Shown here one piece after another: positions 31,801 to 45,000 of a stretch of DNA of 64,000 nucleotides. Origin of the DNA: Macrocystis pyrifera (taxonomy: Eukaryota > Sar > Phaeophyceae > Laminariales > Laminariaceae); NCBI GenBank assembly GCA_031763025.1, contig JASSKH010000016.1, positions 5,394,001 through 5,458,000 on the forward strand. The letters are read 5' to 3'. The notes below the pieces were generated by a model that worked only from the letters and a program-made list of their open reading frames with translations, had not been told where the DNA came from and searched no databases. Position numbers and translations under genes: made by a program. The first letter of the stretch is position 1. The number at the start of each line of letters is the position of its first letter.

Positions 31801-31900
31801 TATCTAGGGTGAAGAATCAGCACGGACACTGGGCTTGCTGGATGTCGACGAGTAGAAGAACGGTTTAATGTGAAGAACACACACACACACACACCTCTGT
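28900..31900 (+). mobile_element. 5'-truncated LINE retrotransposon
   Basis: It contains a single open reverse-transcriptase frame and lacks the upstream apurinic-type endonuclease expected of a complete element. A possible 3' region ends near a CA microsatellite (about 31878-31893). The exact ends are uncertain. Confidence 0.7.
28967..31498 (+). CDS. Non-LTR (LINE) reverse transcriptase, N-terminally truncated
   Basis: The 843-codon frame has no stop back to 28859 but no credible ATG; the first codon here is TTG, so the protein is a 5'-truncated fragment. Reverse-transcriptase motifs are complete: NYRGISLV, then catalytic motif A ([12 protein letters not shown], Asp about residue 291), motif B ([13 protein letters not shown], about 349) and motif C (LYADDAG, Asp pair about 414-415). 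A thumb and a C-terminal domain ([25 protein letters not shown]) of the type found in RTE/Jockey-group LINEs follow. It would copy element RNA at a nicked target. The tail beyond about residue 760 is low-complexity and may be 3' untranslated. The frame is intact, so the insertion is young or the sequence is constrained. Confidence 0.9.
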   Translation: MAAFEVAWTAREDARQLLRVYPRDSTAWKKLRSACANLQEVIAAGVNAYFEEYLAETEKFLASSDQRGFYKHLKSTVGLQGTKARSEQFIMDEDGTLLRDQARIRERWAGHYHKLLNTKSLKLDPTIIDLVPPRPLKLSLGNEPSIDEMMEAVKGMSNWKAVGPDGLPVEALKLDHPAFVQYFHSILVNVWVTGEVPQQWKDAIIKTLHKKKDRTDCNNYRGISLVAHAGKVLLKIVASRLSSYRETEHILPKEQCGFRPARSTVDMLFVVRRLQELGRQKKIPLYMCFIDLQKAYDSVDRELLWEVLTRLGVPTKMLTIIRNFHEGMRARVRADDGEHSDWFNVTQGLRQGCVLSPILFNVFFAAAIHIVLVRLSKDECIVRDLVHLEEDRVVGKEEPLACVQRAVWGMLYADDAGIVSKSAEGLARMMTVIVTVFEAVGLTVSEKKTETMLLRTPDQTYTTSPLAIEAAGQKYKQTTQFLYLGGIIHENADLSLESPEIEQRIRLKRACLKRYGPELYDRTNAPLSLKVRMLKAEVIETLLYGCVTWTLNADHFAKLRSAHHEVLLRDIGFQRRLRTDHTTLSYAKALRITRCESIETTILKRRLFFAGALVRQHEGRLPSRLMFGTIAGGGSPKLGGQPKTWPRAIAEDLRVFKATEGSTEDSPLVFGVGTALWPTAAKQTGKWYRGILEAAEQFMGRWHEAEANLSRQRRASAAGSVRGNGLRGISRRGRRNTVQVYGGRGGNRRSRKETAVEESSRDRRQGSKVPGRLIGWTFLCYPYRQLLRPFVMYWLGALIFFNSFLYFPPLILMKEVLPSGWVTSVFWPTHYFSFYLVKCSPGL

Positions 31901-32534
31901 CGATCAGCTTGGGACTTCCGAGTGGAAAAAAATCGACGCCAAAAAGTGACTATTGATAGAGTACATCGACGGCCACTAGGTGATTGGTGATTGGGTGATG
32001 ATACAAATAGGTGTCCGAGCTACAATCGTTGAACGCAATAAGTCGCACGGTACGGGCGGCACATGATGCTATCCGTACTGGTGGGCGCTCACGCTGCTGC
32101 AAGTAGACGGTGCGGATAACACCGACGTTTTCAATCATATTTTTTGGTCGATTCTCCCGGCGCCCCAAAGCTTAGGAGTTTCTATTAATAGCAAGCCAAA
32201 AGGCGCACGCGATGTCATGGCATGACAATAACCCTCTGGGGGACTCAGAAACAGCGGCCGAAAAGATTGCTGCGCTTTGCACAATCTTTTCAAGTTTCTA
32301 CTTTCCATAATCATCTCTCGATTCTCTTTTCGTGTTTCGAAAAACAAAAAACAAAAAAAAAAACTACCAGGTAGATGTCAGTCGGTCAGTCAGTCAAGCC
32401 AGCCACGAGCCGGTTAAGTCACTCGTCACTTTCCGCCGGTTTGGAAAAATTGAAAAAAAATAAAGCCAAAATCAAAATTGTCGTCTGCCATCAAATCAGT
32501 CCTTTTCGGAATAAGACGCCAGAAACGAATCGAC

Positions 32535-32566
<32 letters not shown>

Positions 32567-33564
32567 AAAGAAGCGAACGGTAACCAATAAAAAACGAACC
32601 AAGACCACGACCCAAGAGAGAGAAAGAGAGAAAATACAGAACAAACATGAATGAACAAACCGAAGAAGAGAAGAACAACAAAAAAAAGAGGCGTCCAGCA
32701 CAAAAGTCGTCCGCGACTACGAGTAAGGTACAGCAAGCAGTACGCTTACCCATCCATTACCGCCAGCGCTACGGCCACGAAGGCAATCTAGAGTAAAAAA
32801 AGCGCCGAAGGTGTTGCTTGGAAGGGCATATACTCTGGGGGTACCCGGGTATACCCGGGCTACTTACCCGAATAATATCGAAATAATCAGGTCTTGTGTC
32901 TGGGTCCTATCCGGATACCGGGGATACCCGGGTACCTACTGAATATTATCGAAACAACCATGGTCTGGTACCCGGGAAAGGCAGAGTATACACTCTGCTA
33001 AACACGCCCTGGAAACATTCCTACACACTAACAATCGTGACTTCAACTCAATTTCTAATTCAATTCCAAATGTCTAACTTCAACCCGCCTCTCCGTCACG
33101 ACACAGCACTATCGTATCAATAGTAGTATTAGTATTGGTGGTAGCTCCATCCACTTCAGCAAGGCACGGCACAACACACACAGCAACAAAAAAAAAAAGT
33201 GTTCACCAAAACTAAATGCCCCAATACAAACAACATGGCCCCAAAAAAACAACAGCAGCAGAAGCGTTTATCATATATAGCCTTGCCCTGTTTTTCAATA
33301 CCCCCTCCCCTCCTCTTCCACCCCCCCCCCCCCCCCCCCCCCCCCCCCCTACCCCCCGACGCTGGCTGGCTATAATAGCTGTTCTGCTCTCTCCTCTGAT
33401 GATCATAATGATGTCGTCAAAATAGCCCATTTCCCTGGAAACTAGAAACGCCTGACCCGTGGTCGTAAAAAAAAAACGGCAAAAAAAATCGTCCCGTTTC
33501 AAGAAAAACGAGCACAAAAAAGTATATACGTGCAACGCCTCACATACGGGTACCGGTGAGGAAA
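31901..33564. other. No supported gene
   Basis: A-rich tracts (32338-32360, 32530-32575), a GGGTATACCCGGG block (32838-32960) and a run of about 30 C (33320-33350). No coding signal. Confidence 0.4.
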
Positions 33565-34062
33565 CGTGATATACCATCTCGTATCACTTGCGAAGCCTAA
33601 GGAGCGGTACGACAGGTTGCGGTATCCCATCCCGTACCACTTGCGGACCTATATAAACGGTTACTGCTACGGGCTGTGGTACACCATCCCGTATACCAGT
33701 ACATCCGTTGCAAACCGAAACAGTAACACGAAAATATCCGTGGTATCACGCACACCAATACAGCTCTGCGGGTCGTCGAAGAAACGGTACTACTGCGGGT
33801 TGTGGTATACCATCCCGTATACATCGCGCGCAAACCAAGAAATGCCAGTAAAATACCCATGGTACCATACCGTACGTAACAATCAGTGCACTCGAACAAG
33901 TCGTCGAAGAAACGGTGGACCGGCACCACGAACAGGCTGTACTGTATATATACCGTCCCGTATCACTCGCAAACAAAAAAAAAAAAAAAAACGGGAAAAT
34001 AACCATGGTATTGCATCATATCCATACGTACGCACACCCTACGAGTCGTCGAAGAAACGGTG
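33565..34062 (-). repeat. ~126-bp tandem repeats including the kinase gene's 3' coding end
   Basis: The plus-strand block TCGTCGAAGAAACGGT, which encodes the kinase C-terminal HRFFDD on the minus strand, recurs at about 34046, 33898 and 33774. Each is followed downstream on the minus strand by ATACCATGG-like and GGGATGGTATACC-like sequence. I infer tandem duplication of the stop-codon region into the 3' flank. Confidence 0.65.
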
Positions 34063-34164
34063 GGAGAGGGCCTCGGTCGCCGTAGCTCGGCGCTTCGGAT
34101 CCAAGGTCAAAAGTTTCTCTAGAAGGTCCCCCATCCCCGTGCTCTCGACGGGCGCCGTTATATC
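34039..34164 (-). CDS. Kinase exon 7: C-lobe end and stop
   Basis: The acceptor is GATTTTGTAG. It encodes DLLEKLLTLDPKRRATATE and ALSHRFFDDS, the subdomain XI Arg and terminal HxFF of CMGC kinases. TAG is at complement 34039-34041. Phase 0 in. Confidence 0.85.
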   Translation of the reverse strand, partial: DITAPVESTGMGDLLEKLLTLDPKRRATATEALSHRFFDDS

Positions 34165-36561
34165 CTACAAAATCAGCAGCAGCAGCAGCGATGGCGGTGT
34201 TGGCGGAGGCGGGACGGGTTCCGGGGGAGAGGTGCCGGCAAGGGAGGGGAAAGTTCAACTTCAACTCCAAGTTTGCGTGTGACCCTATGATAGCGTCTAA
34301 GTTTTTCCTAGTCGAATTCCAAGTGTTTTGTCTCCGAAACGAGAATACGGTGGCAAAAGGGATAATGGAGGCCAATTTCGAGGTCAACATTATTAAACTT
34401 CCACTCCAACTTCGAGTCCAGGTTTTTTTAACCCTTTTGCAGCTCCTACCTTTTTCCTAGTCTAATTCCAAGTGTTTCATCCCCGACGACGGGAGTGCGG
34501 TGGTTGAAGGGTCAAGACCAATTTCAAGGTGAGCATCAATTTCAAGTCAAACTCAACCTCAAGTTGAAAACGTATCGGGTATCGGCTTTAAGATCAATTT
34601 CAAGTTCGAATTCAAGTTTCGGTTTCAGTTTTGAATTCAATTTCGGGCTTAATTAACCCTTGTACTACAGAAATGCATAACCCTAACCCTAAACATGATC
34701 ATAATTCCAAGTAAATTGCCCTCAAAACGGGAGTGCAGTCTTCAAGGGCGAAAGGGTCAAGGTCAACTTCAATCGCAGGTTCAAGGTCAAGGTCAAGGTC
34801 TAGCTCAAAAGTTGCAGACGTGAGGGGTGCAGGGTGAGAGGTTCCGGTAAAAGAGTGGAAGGGAGGGGGTTGGGGGGGGGGGGGGGGGGGGGTGCTCGAT
34901 ATTATGCATGGCCGTAGTGTTATGACCATAGACCCTCGCATCCCTACAATGCCGGGACGGAGCACGTCGGGTTTTCACCAACCAGATAAGACATTGCTTG
35001 CACCAAGCGCGAAGCGCCGAGAGGTGTCCGGCGAGTCGCATGAATGGTGAGAAACGTTTGTGAGGCGGACTTGCACATGGATGACAGCTTCCATTGAGTT
35101 AATTAAATTTCCGGTGTGGCCACTTCCAGAGACAACAACGGGAGTACAATGCAGCTGCCTCTTGGGTGCCTTACCACATACACCACCAGGTACGTGATAG
35201 AATCATTCCTCTTGTGCGGAGTAAACATTCTCCACCCCGCACAAACGATCTATAATAACACGACCACCAGTTGTGAACGACCGCCGAAAAAAAAATGAGG
35301 GTGAGGTTCCATATTCCTAAAACCTACCCTAGAGGTGGTATGGTACAGTGTGTTGCGGTACGTTATGGTGTGGTGCGGCATAGTTCGGCATGGTATGGTA
35401 TTTCATGATATGTTATGGTATGGTATGGTACATACGGTACGGCATGGCATGTATGGTATGATATAGTACAGCAACAAATGGTCTAATATGGTACCCGGGA
35501 AAATAGAATATGGTACGGTATAATATCGTATGCACGGAAAAAATAAAAATAAAAATACCATCAAAATATGGGACAAGAGAGTATGGTACAATATGGTCTA
35601 TATATACGGTGATGATTTGTGTATGATGACAACGTTCTCACGTTGGCTCATTTCCCAGAAATCTACCCCCTGGTCACGAAACAGGCTAACAAACCGAACA
35701 AGACAAAAAAAAGGTGCACGGACCGAAATAAAATATGGTACAGGTATATCCGTCCATCACCTGCAGCCGCTTCATACGTCGGATGTGCCTGCGGTTCTCC
35801 ATGTCGCACTCCGTAGCTCCCTTGCACAGTCCCGTCACCTCGTTGAAAAAATCCGGGGTCCTCGGGGCTTTGACAAGCATGGCCGACGGGAATAGTCCCA
35901 CGCATTTCTCCATCAGCGCGAGGTGCTCCAAATTGTTGTGCTGTGAAAACAAAAGCGTCATAAACGCGGGGAGAGGGGATGGCAGCGGGCGGGACAGGTC
36001 AGAGAGAGGGGGGGAGGGGGGGCGTACTCATTTGTTGCTTGCCTTAGTCATTAGACCGTTGACCACGCACACCTTTCGAGGCGCAGCACAGAGGGAGGGG
36101 GAGGGGGGGGGGGGGGGGGGGCACGGGGGATCAGACGGGGGGGGTAGGGGATCGGAAGGAGATGGGTAGGGCGGGGTGTGGGATGGATCAGACGGGGGGG
36201 TGTACTCATGCAATGCATGGCCGTAGTCATATGACCATAGACCCTCGAATCCCTCCAATTCTACAATGCCGGGACGGAGCACGTCGGGGGGAAGGAGGTT
36301 ACTCATGTCATGCATGCATAGCGGTAGTCGAATGACAATAGGCCCTCGCATCCCTGCAATGCCGGGACGGACCACGTTGAATTTTAACCGACTAGACATT
36401 GCTTGCACCAAGAGCGAAGCGCCGTGAGGTGTGCGGCGAGTCGCATGAAGGGTGGGCTGCATCCTACAGAGAACCGCTTGTGGGGCGGACTTTCTTGCAT
36501 ATGGATGCCGTAGGGAATCGCAAATAGAGGGGAGTTGGGAGGAGTGGGGAGGGTAGTGGGT

Positions 36562-36605
<44 letters not shown>

Positions 36606-38941
36606 CGTACTCATTTGTTGCTTGCCTTAGTCATTAGACCATTGACCACGCGTCCCTTTCGAGACGGAGCGAGAGGGGGGGGGATCGTTTCGCGAGTCGG
36701 CTCTTGGTTCTTCTCGTGGATAGGGTTTCACAAATCAGCCGGAATAAAAAAGGAGAGGTTTTCTGTCAAGGGGTTATCTGTCGAGCGCTTATATAAATAT
36801 CTCCGCCACAACTGCCCCCCTCGGGTTGGTCAAGGTCAACATGCTCACGTGCCCGTGGTGGCACCAGCCGGTTTTTGTGTTGTAAAGGGAGCGACGGGTT
36901 AAATTATTTGACACGACACGAATTTTGAACGTGGAAGTGTGATGAGCTTGAACTTTATTTTTAACAATCCGCAAGAGGATAAAAAAAAAGGGTCATACAA
37001 ATAGGGCAAGAGGCTCGAGCCTCAATACGAGGCGTCGGGTATATATATATATATATATTATATTTATAGCCTCATTCATTTTGTTTCGAGTAGCCGCACC
37101 TTCGACCTCCCTTTCTGATTCCTGGGATGATATGGCTACGTATCATCTTCGTCGGGTGATCTGCATATACGACTGTTCAGGGTGGGCTAATATGATAGTA
37201 TCACGTAGCTATGAGGAGATGCGATATATACCACCATGAGCAGATATGTACTACGCGTAGGACATCACGTGACGTGCCAGCAACGGAAACGTCTTAGTAG
37301 ATCGTACCTGTATGAAGATACATGGTTCAGGGGGCAGTCTGGTACTTAATAACTTGTCCCCTCCCGATCTCACTCTGTTCCCGTACCCACCCCAATTGAG
37401 CTCTCTACGAGATAACCAACAAGAACTTCACCAAAAAGAACGGTGCCCTGGCCACCATCGACATCCCCGTGTCCTCTATGTGGCACTCATGACATCGCCC
37501 GAAAGGATGTCGTTCAAGAAATGTATCGCCCAAGAGGTTATCTCTCAAAGGGTCACTCAGATGCACTTCAAGTTGCAGCTGCAAATACAGTTACATTGCA
37601 GCTACAGATACGGTCGCAGCAACAATGTTACTCGTACGTGCAGTTGGTAGAGTCACAGAGGGGGGTGGTAGCACAGGTGCTTCCACCACTCTTGCCCCTC
37701 ACCATGTACCAAAAGAAGAACTGGTCCGAATGTGCATCCGTAATATTCTGGGACGGGGCGATAAAAGTAAAAATAACGCATTCAAAGAAAGGCCTCATCT
37801 GGGAGAGACGCGCTCTCGTCGTTTCAGTTCCTTGAAGCTGGCGCTGCTCCATTCGGAGAAGGGGAAACGAGAGCACGTTTGAGACTCTCAACAGCAGCCT
37901 CAGTTACAGTTACAGTTACAGTTACAAGTTTCACTACAGCTACAGTTGCAGCTACAAATACAGTTACAGCTTCAGTTACAGTTACATCACAGTTTTACAG
38001 AAAATTACGGTTACAGTTACAGAACAGTTGCAATTACAGACACCTTTACAACTTTCCCTGCTCACCGTCGCGAAGAGAAGATCGCCGAGGAAGAGCTCCG
38101 CGATGATGCACCCGACGGACCAAAGATCCGACGGGTAGAGCCACCGCAACCCCAAGATCACCTCTGGCGCCCGATACTGCCGGGTGTTCACCACGGAGGC
38201 GTGCGAGTCGTGCTCGTAGGTGGCCCCTCCGAAGTCGATGACTGCCGGGCGAGGTTTGGTAAGGTTTCTCACGTCAGACACGTCCGATCAATCCACAGAT
38301 CACACAAAAATATTTCCACAGATCTGCTGCATCATCAATACAGTCTCCACTGGGCTGATCTACAGGAACTGAATGATCTGTATACACCTGTTTCCACGTG
38401 ATGATTGAGCTGAAGGCTATGCAAAAATCTATACCACACACATTTCCAAACCCACTGAGATCTGCACGGCGCAAGCCAGGCACATCATGGTCTGTCCGTG
38501 ACGGGTGTGTAAGGTCTCCGGGTTGCAGGCGTAAGGGTGGGAATTCGAGAGCGGTGGCTGCTCGATACACGCAGGACGAGCGGACGTCGAACACGTCGTG
38601 AAACACACTATTACGGGGGTCCATAGTTAACAGGACCTATGGCATACATAAAAACCTATATATTTAGGTATTTTTACTCACAAAATTTGGTCCCGTTAAC
38701 TGTGGACCCCCGTAATAGTAGCAGGCACCAGGTACCCCACAACGACAGCGGCAACAAAACAACAACAACAGCAGCAGAAGCAGAAACAACAACACCACCA
38801 CCACCACGATCACCACCACCAACTCCCCCCCCCCCCAACAACTACAGCAACAACCACCACCACCACAAGACAGAAGCCACAAAAATCGCCGAACGAGCAT
38901 TAACTCAACCCCTCCCCTCCCATCCGCCCCTCCAAGGATGA

Positions 38942-39011
<70 letters not shown>

Positions 39012-42000
39012 GGAGGTAGTCTAACGTTATAAAGCTATCCGCTCACCCTTAATGCGGGGGTTCGCCGGCACCCTGATGACATCACCGGAGTCTAGGGTGA
39101 CCTCCCTCTCCTGCCACGACTTCAGCAGCACGTTCTCGGGCTTCAGGTCCGTGTGGATCAGCTTCATGGAGTGCAGGAACTCGATCGCCTTTGAAAACAG
39201 AAAAAAAGAAATGCGCGAGGTTTCATCCATGACGTATACGACCAGGTATACTGCATCATATCATATGATACGTACTCGATATTAAGCGAGGAAGGGGGCG
39301 ATGGACGCGGCATCGGCGGTTGTATCGATATCCGATATCGATTTATCATGTGTACATTATATACCGATACACCAGGTATATGTAACATGTACATTCGATA
39401 TCAATATCCGATATCGACCTCAATATCGATTGAGATTGTCCGAGAGGATACGCTTGATGGAGTCAAGGAACTCGACCGCCCGGAACAACGCATTCCAGGT
39501 AACAACTTACACGCAGTTTGCAAAAAAACGCCTGTCGACGAAACTATCGCTCTCATAGCTGAGGTACCCACCTCTCGTACAACGTTCAAACAAACTAATG
39601 CGCGAGGTTTCATCCACGACGCGTCAATGTTGATATCACTGTCGATTGGTGTTTATCGCAGTATCGATTAAAAGTATCGGCAGTCTTCTCAAACTACAGA
39701 AGCAGACGAAACTCAAAACGGCCCTCCCGCTTCAGGCTCCGTGTGGACCAGTTTCTTGGACCGCAGTTTAACTCGATCGCCAACAACACTATTATCAATA
39801 TTGGCGTAGAAAGGTGGCGACGAGCGCGGGCCGATAGTACTGCTGTAACATAACAGCATCGGCATGGGCGTCGATATCGATATCGATATCCGATATCCGG
39901 TAAATACACACTCCGTAGATACATCCGATATCGTTATCAAGATGTCGATGTCCCCCCCTTCCCTCCCCTCCCCTCCCCTCCCCGTCCCCCTCCCGCCAAA
40001 CGTTGGAGGCGTCTCTATGAGGAGTAGCAGCGGTGCTCCGTCTCGAAAGGGATGCGTGGTATTTTGTTTCGTCAAACGACCTCAGGCGAGCAGCAAAATG
40101 AGTACCCGCCCCCCCGCCCCCGCTCCTCCCCTACCCTCCCACCTGCAGCAACTCCCTTGCGATGGGGCGGAGAACGCTCATGGGGAAACCCCTGTATCCA
40201 TTCTTCTTCAGGAAGTCGTAAAGCGAGCGCCCGAGGCACTCAAAAACAAGGCAGCAGTGCCCTGATGCTCCAGCTGCCCAAACATCTCCACGCACAGAGA
40301 GGACTCATTTGGCGATCGCCTGATGCTCCGCTCCCGCTTGTTAACGTCGCGGAGTATCTGAGCCTCGATCAGCGCCGATTCGTGGTATTTATTCACCTGC
40401 TCAGGGGGGGTCCAGAGTATAAGGGGGGGGGGGGGGGGGGGGGGGGGCGTACTCATTTGTTGCTTGCCTTAGTCATTTGACCATTGACTACGCATCCCTT
40501 TCGAGACGGAGCACCGTTCCTACTCCAACAATTGGGCGCTCATTGGGGGGGGGATGTACACATTTGTCATGCATGGTCGTAGTCATAGGACCATAGGGGG
40601 GGAGTGAGGGGAGGGGGGCTCATCGTCACGCACGACCGCAGTCGTATGACCAGAGGGGGGGAGTGGGGGGGGTGTACTCATTTCCATGCATGGCGGCAAT
40701 CGTATGACCAGAGGGGGTGGGTGGGGGAGGGTGCTCATTGTCAGGCCTGGCTGTAGTCGTATGACCACATGGGGGGAGGGGGGGGCGGGCGGGGGGGGGG
40801 GCGTCCTCAATTGTTGCTTGCCTTGGCCATTTGAGGGGTGGGGGGGTTGTACTCGATATCATGCATGGCCGTAGTCGTATGGCCATAGACCCTCGCATCT
40901 CGGCATTATTGCCGGGACGGAGCACGTCGGATTTTCACCGACCAGGCAGACATCGCTTGCTTGCCAAGAGCGAAGCGCCGTGAGGTTTTCGGCGAATCGC
41001 ATCAAGGGTGAGCTGCACCTTGAAGAAATCAGCAAATCAAGATGAGGGCGGGTACAAGAGATCAGCAACCTCACCAACAAATAACCAACCACCGGCCGAA
41101 CAACCGAACGACCCCCATCCCCCCGCCTGAGAGAGGGTGGTAAGGGCCTTGGCCCAGCCGCAACGAAAAGGGGGGGCGGGCGGGGGGGGCGTCCTCAATT
41201 GTTGCTTGCTTGGCCATTTGAGGGGGGGGGGGTTGTACTCGATATCATGCATGGCCGTAGTTATTCGACCCTCATCTCGGCATTATTGCCGGGACGGAGC
41301 ACGTCGGATTTTCACCGACCAGGCAGACATCGCTTGCTTGCCAAGAGCGAAGCGCCGTGAGGTTTTCGGCGAATCGCATCAAGGGTGAGCTGCACCTTGA
41401 AGAAATCAGCAAATCAAGATGAGGGCGGGTACAAGAGATCAGCAACCTCACCAAAATTAACCAACCCCGGCCGAACAACCGAACGACCCCCATCCCCCCG
41501 CCTGAGAGATGTGGTAAGGGCCTTGGCCCAGCCGCAACGAAAATGGCTGAAACACATTTATTCGACTCTCAATACTCCCGCCGCTAGGGAAAAACCGGAA
41601 AATAATGTGTGTGATGCAGAGTTAAAGTGTGTACCATCAATACCAAAGGCGGGTCACGTCGTAGACACTACGTGATGCTACACACGTTCAAGCATAACTA
41701 CCAGGAATACGGTAGCACCGGCGCTGAAACGTCCCAGGACAGCGCACAAAGACACACCTAGTCCGAGCAAGACACTAACGACGCTCAACCTCGACATCAA
41801 CACCAACACCCACACAAACATCATCAGTCTGTTTTATTACGAAGCGAGCAGATAGTAGCAGCAACGACTCGTCTTTCTGACCAGATTGACCCCCCCCGCC
41901 CCTCCCTCCCTCCCCCCGCCCTACCCATCCTTCCATATATATATCGACGTTATGGTGAAAATAGTATACTTCGAAGTAGTTGTATAAAACAACAACAACA

Positions 42001-45000
42001 ACAACAACACAGCTGTGAGAACGAAAATTTCCTCGAAATTCACCTGTGCAAGCTGTGTGTGATAATTCGATCGCAGGTGTCAACGGGTTGCGTAGTTTGC
42101 ATAGTGGCCTTCAAAAATCTGACAGTTCTCCTTCAAAATGCACTCGCTGCCTATGAACACGTTCATACTGACAACCAAAAGGCTATACACGGTGGTACTG
42201 GTGGTATACTATAGTGCTGCCGCCGTAGGTACGGTGCACACCCCCTGAACGCGTCGCAGGAGGCCAGCAGAGACCCCGCCCGGGCCGGGCCTGATGCTCG
42301 GGTTCGAGCTCCTCAAAAGTTAATGGCAAAGCATCAAAATCGCGGCAACGACTCGCCTTTCTGACGACTTTGACCGCAACGTATCGGGATCTCCTGGGGT
42401 CCCAGCATTCCACCACGCGGCCGAAGGTTCCTAGCCCCACGTCGCCCTGAAGCTCGTAGCGATCTCCGATTATTGCGCCCTTCTCTCCCTGCGTCATGCC
42501 ACCACATAAATCAAGACAATGGGGGACAAGAGGGCGATATTATGGCATACCTCCGACACATCATCTACAGATGAGAATCATCTGCAGATAGATCAACCTA
42601 CAGATGGATCATCTAGATTCTAAACTTCCTCTGAGTAGGGCTGTGCAGGATCTGCAGGGGTCCACGAAAAAAAAAAATTCCGACGCATCACTACTTACCC
42701 ATTTTCGAGACCCAGACAGGGGGGGGGGGGGGGGGTACTGGGTACTCATTTTGTTGCTTGCCGCAGTCATTTGACCGCTGACCACGCATCCCTTCCGAGA
42801 CGGAGCACCGTTCCTACTCCTAAAAGAGACCAACATTTGGGCGCCCACTACGTTGTTTCCACACAATGCAGAGAACCGTTTCGCTAATCTCATCCCTTCC
42901 TTTTTCGCCGCCTGTGACCACTACATATCTCCTACGATAGCGATCATTTTCTCGCTGTTATCTAGTGTACCAAACTCCTCCGTGTCATATTCGTCTATAT
43001 CCCTTATCTCCTCTTCTAATACATCTCGTTCCTCATTGTACATTTCACATTCTCCCTCTTCTATAAATACCATGTGAGTTCTAGTCTCTATTGCTTTGCC
43101 ACACGGGCACATACATCTGTGCATTTACTTCCTCCCGGTTTCTTCGTTCTGGCAGGTTCAGGTCCCCTACACGAAATCGCAGTTTCAGCGTTCTCGCGAA
43201 GTCCGTTGGGCCGTGCAAATACCTTTGTTTTCCTATTCCTTCGGTTGACCCGCAGTATATCTCTTGAGTGTTTCTCCGATTTCACCCTTTATTTCTTAGC
43301 GCTAGTCCTTCCCTTCTTTCTATCCTTTTCCTTTTAGTGTACTTCTGTCTTGAACCTCTCAAACTTTCTCAACGGACATCACCTCTTCTTGGTTTCCTCC
43401 TATATCCTACCATACTTTCTCGACTACTCTATCCCACCTTATTCCAGCTCGCCCTTTCGTCACTTTCTCCCATGCAGCTCTATCAACTATGGCTGGCAAC
43501 CTCTTTTTCGGCATGTTCCTTACTTCATATTGCCATTTCGACTTTCTCACGTCTCTTATGTGTCTCAAGTGGGTACAGTCCCAGTTCTACTCTCAATGCT
43601 GTACTCGTCGTAGTTGAGCAGGTGGAGTGGGGGGCACAAAAACCAAGGAAAGTACATACGCGAAAAAAAAAAAAACTCGCTTTTCGAAATTTCGTCCACA
43701 AAATCCCAGCGCGCGGGTTTGATTTTCATTTCGACACTGGGAAAGAGGAGTGTAGGCCGTTTTCTCTTCTTATCGAGCACCCTTGGGATCTGTGTGGTAC
43801 AGATCGTACAGATCAGGAATGTGTGCTAGATCATGCGGTCATACGGCTCCCTCCCAGCAACACGAGCTAGATCATACAAGATCATAAGTGCCAATCTGTC
43901 CCAAAATATAAGGTACTTATGGTGAAATATATAATGAACAATCGGCCGTTGTGTTCACGGACAGACAGAGTGGTACGTATAGAACAAGTAGTAGTGTATC
44001 TGCCTCGAAAGATCTACAGTAGATCATGGAACCGATGACCTGTCCGAGGGGTGAATTCCTGGTAAACCGTATCAGTAGTCTACTGCTGCAGCTGTCCGAG
44101 GTGTGAATTATTGGTGACCCTTCACAGTAGTCTACTGCTACAGTTATCCGAGGTGCGAATTATTGGTAAACCGTAACAGTGGTCTACTGCTACAGCTATC
44201 CGAGGTGTGAAGTATTGGTAACCCATAACAGTACCACTATACTGTAGTAGTCTACTGCTACAGTTGTCCGAGGTGTGAATTATTGGTAACCCGTAACTGT
44301 AGTATACTGCTACAGCTATCCAAGGTATGAAATGTTGGTAAACAGTCGTCTACTGCTACAGCTATCCGAGGTGTGAATTATTGGTAACCCGTAACTGTAG
44401 TACACTACTACGAGTACAGCTACAGTACAAGTACTGCCGGGCACCAGAGAGCATGCACCGCAAAGCAAAAAAAGACAAAAAAGCAAAATGGCCATACGTA
44501 CCGTACTACAGTAGTGCCTCAATCCGAAATTTCGTCCACAAAATCCCCCCTTGCAGTGTGTCCCAATCTATTTTGGACAAGTGAAAACACACACAACCGC
44601 ACACTAGTACGGGGGACCACATTAAATAGGACCTACGGCACACACAAAAACCTATACATTTCGCTATTTTTACTAACAATATTTGGTCCTATCCACTATG
44701 CCCCCCCGTAATAGAGCTACGTTGTATGATACGTACAGCAGTAGTGCCTCAAAGAAGCGAACATAATGAAGTCACGTACGTACCAAAATATAGGATTGGT
44801 AGATATACTATTAATGGCCGTACTAAGGAAGCAAACAACAAAAAAAAACACCTTTAGTAGTGCCTCCACGAAGGAAAACTAAGAAAACCATCTAATATCA
44901 AGTATGCGAACTATCGTATTAATACGAACTGCTAGGGAATCCAAAATTAAACAGAAATTACCTTGTAGTGCCCCTGGTCATCGCTGCCTCCGCTAACATC

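Noticed and set aside
34679..34692. Telomere-like CCCTAACCCTAAA
   Set aside because: Only two units; too short for a telomeric tract and surrounded by ordinary intron repeats.
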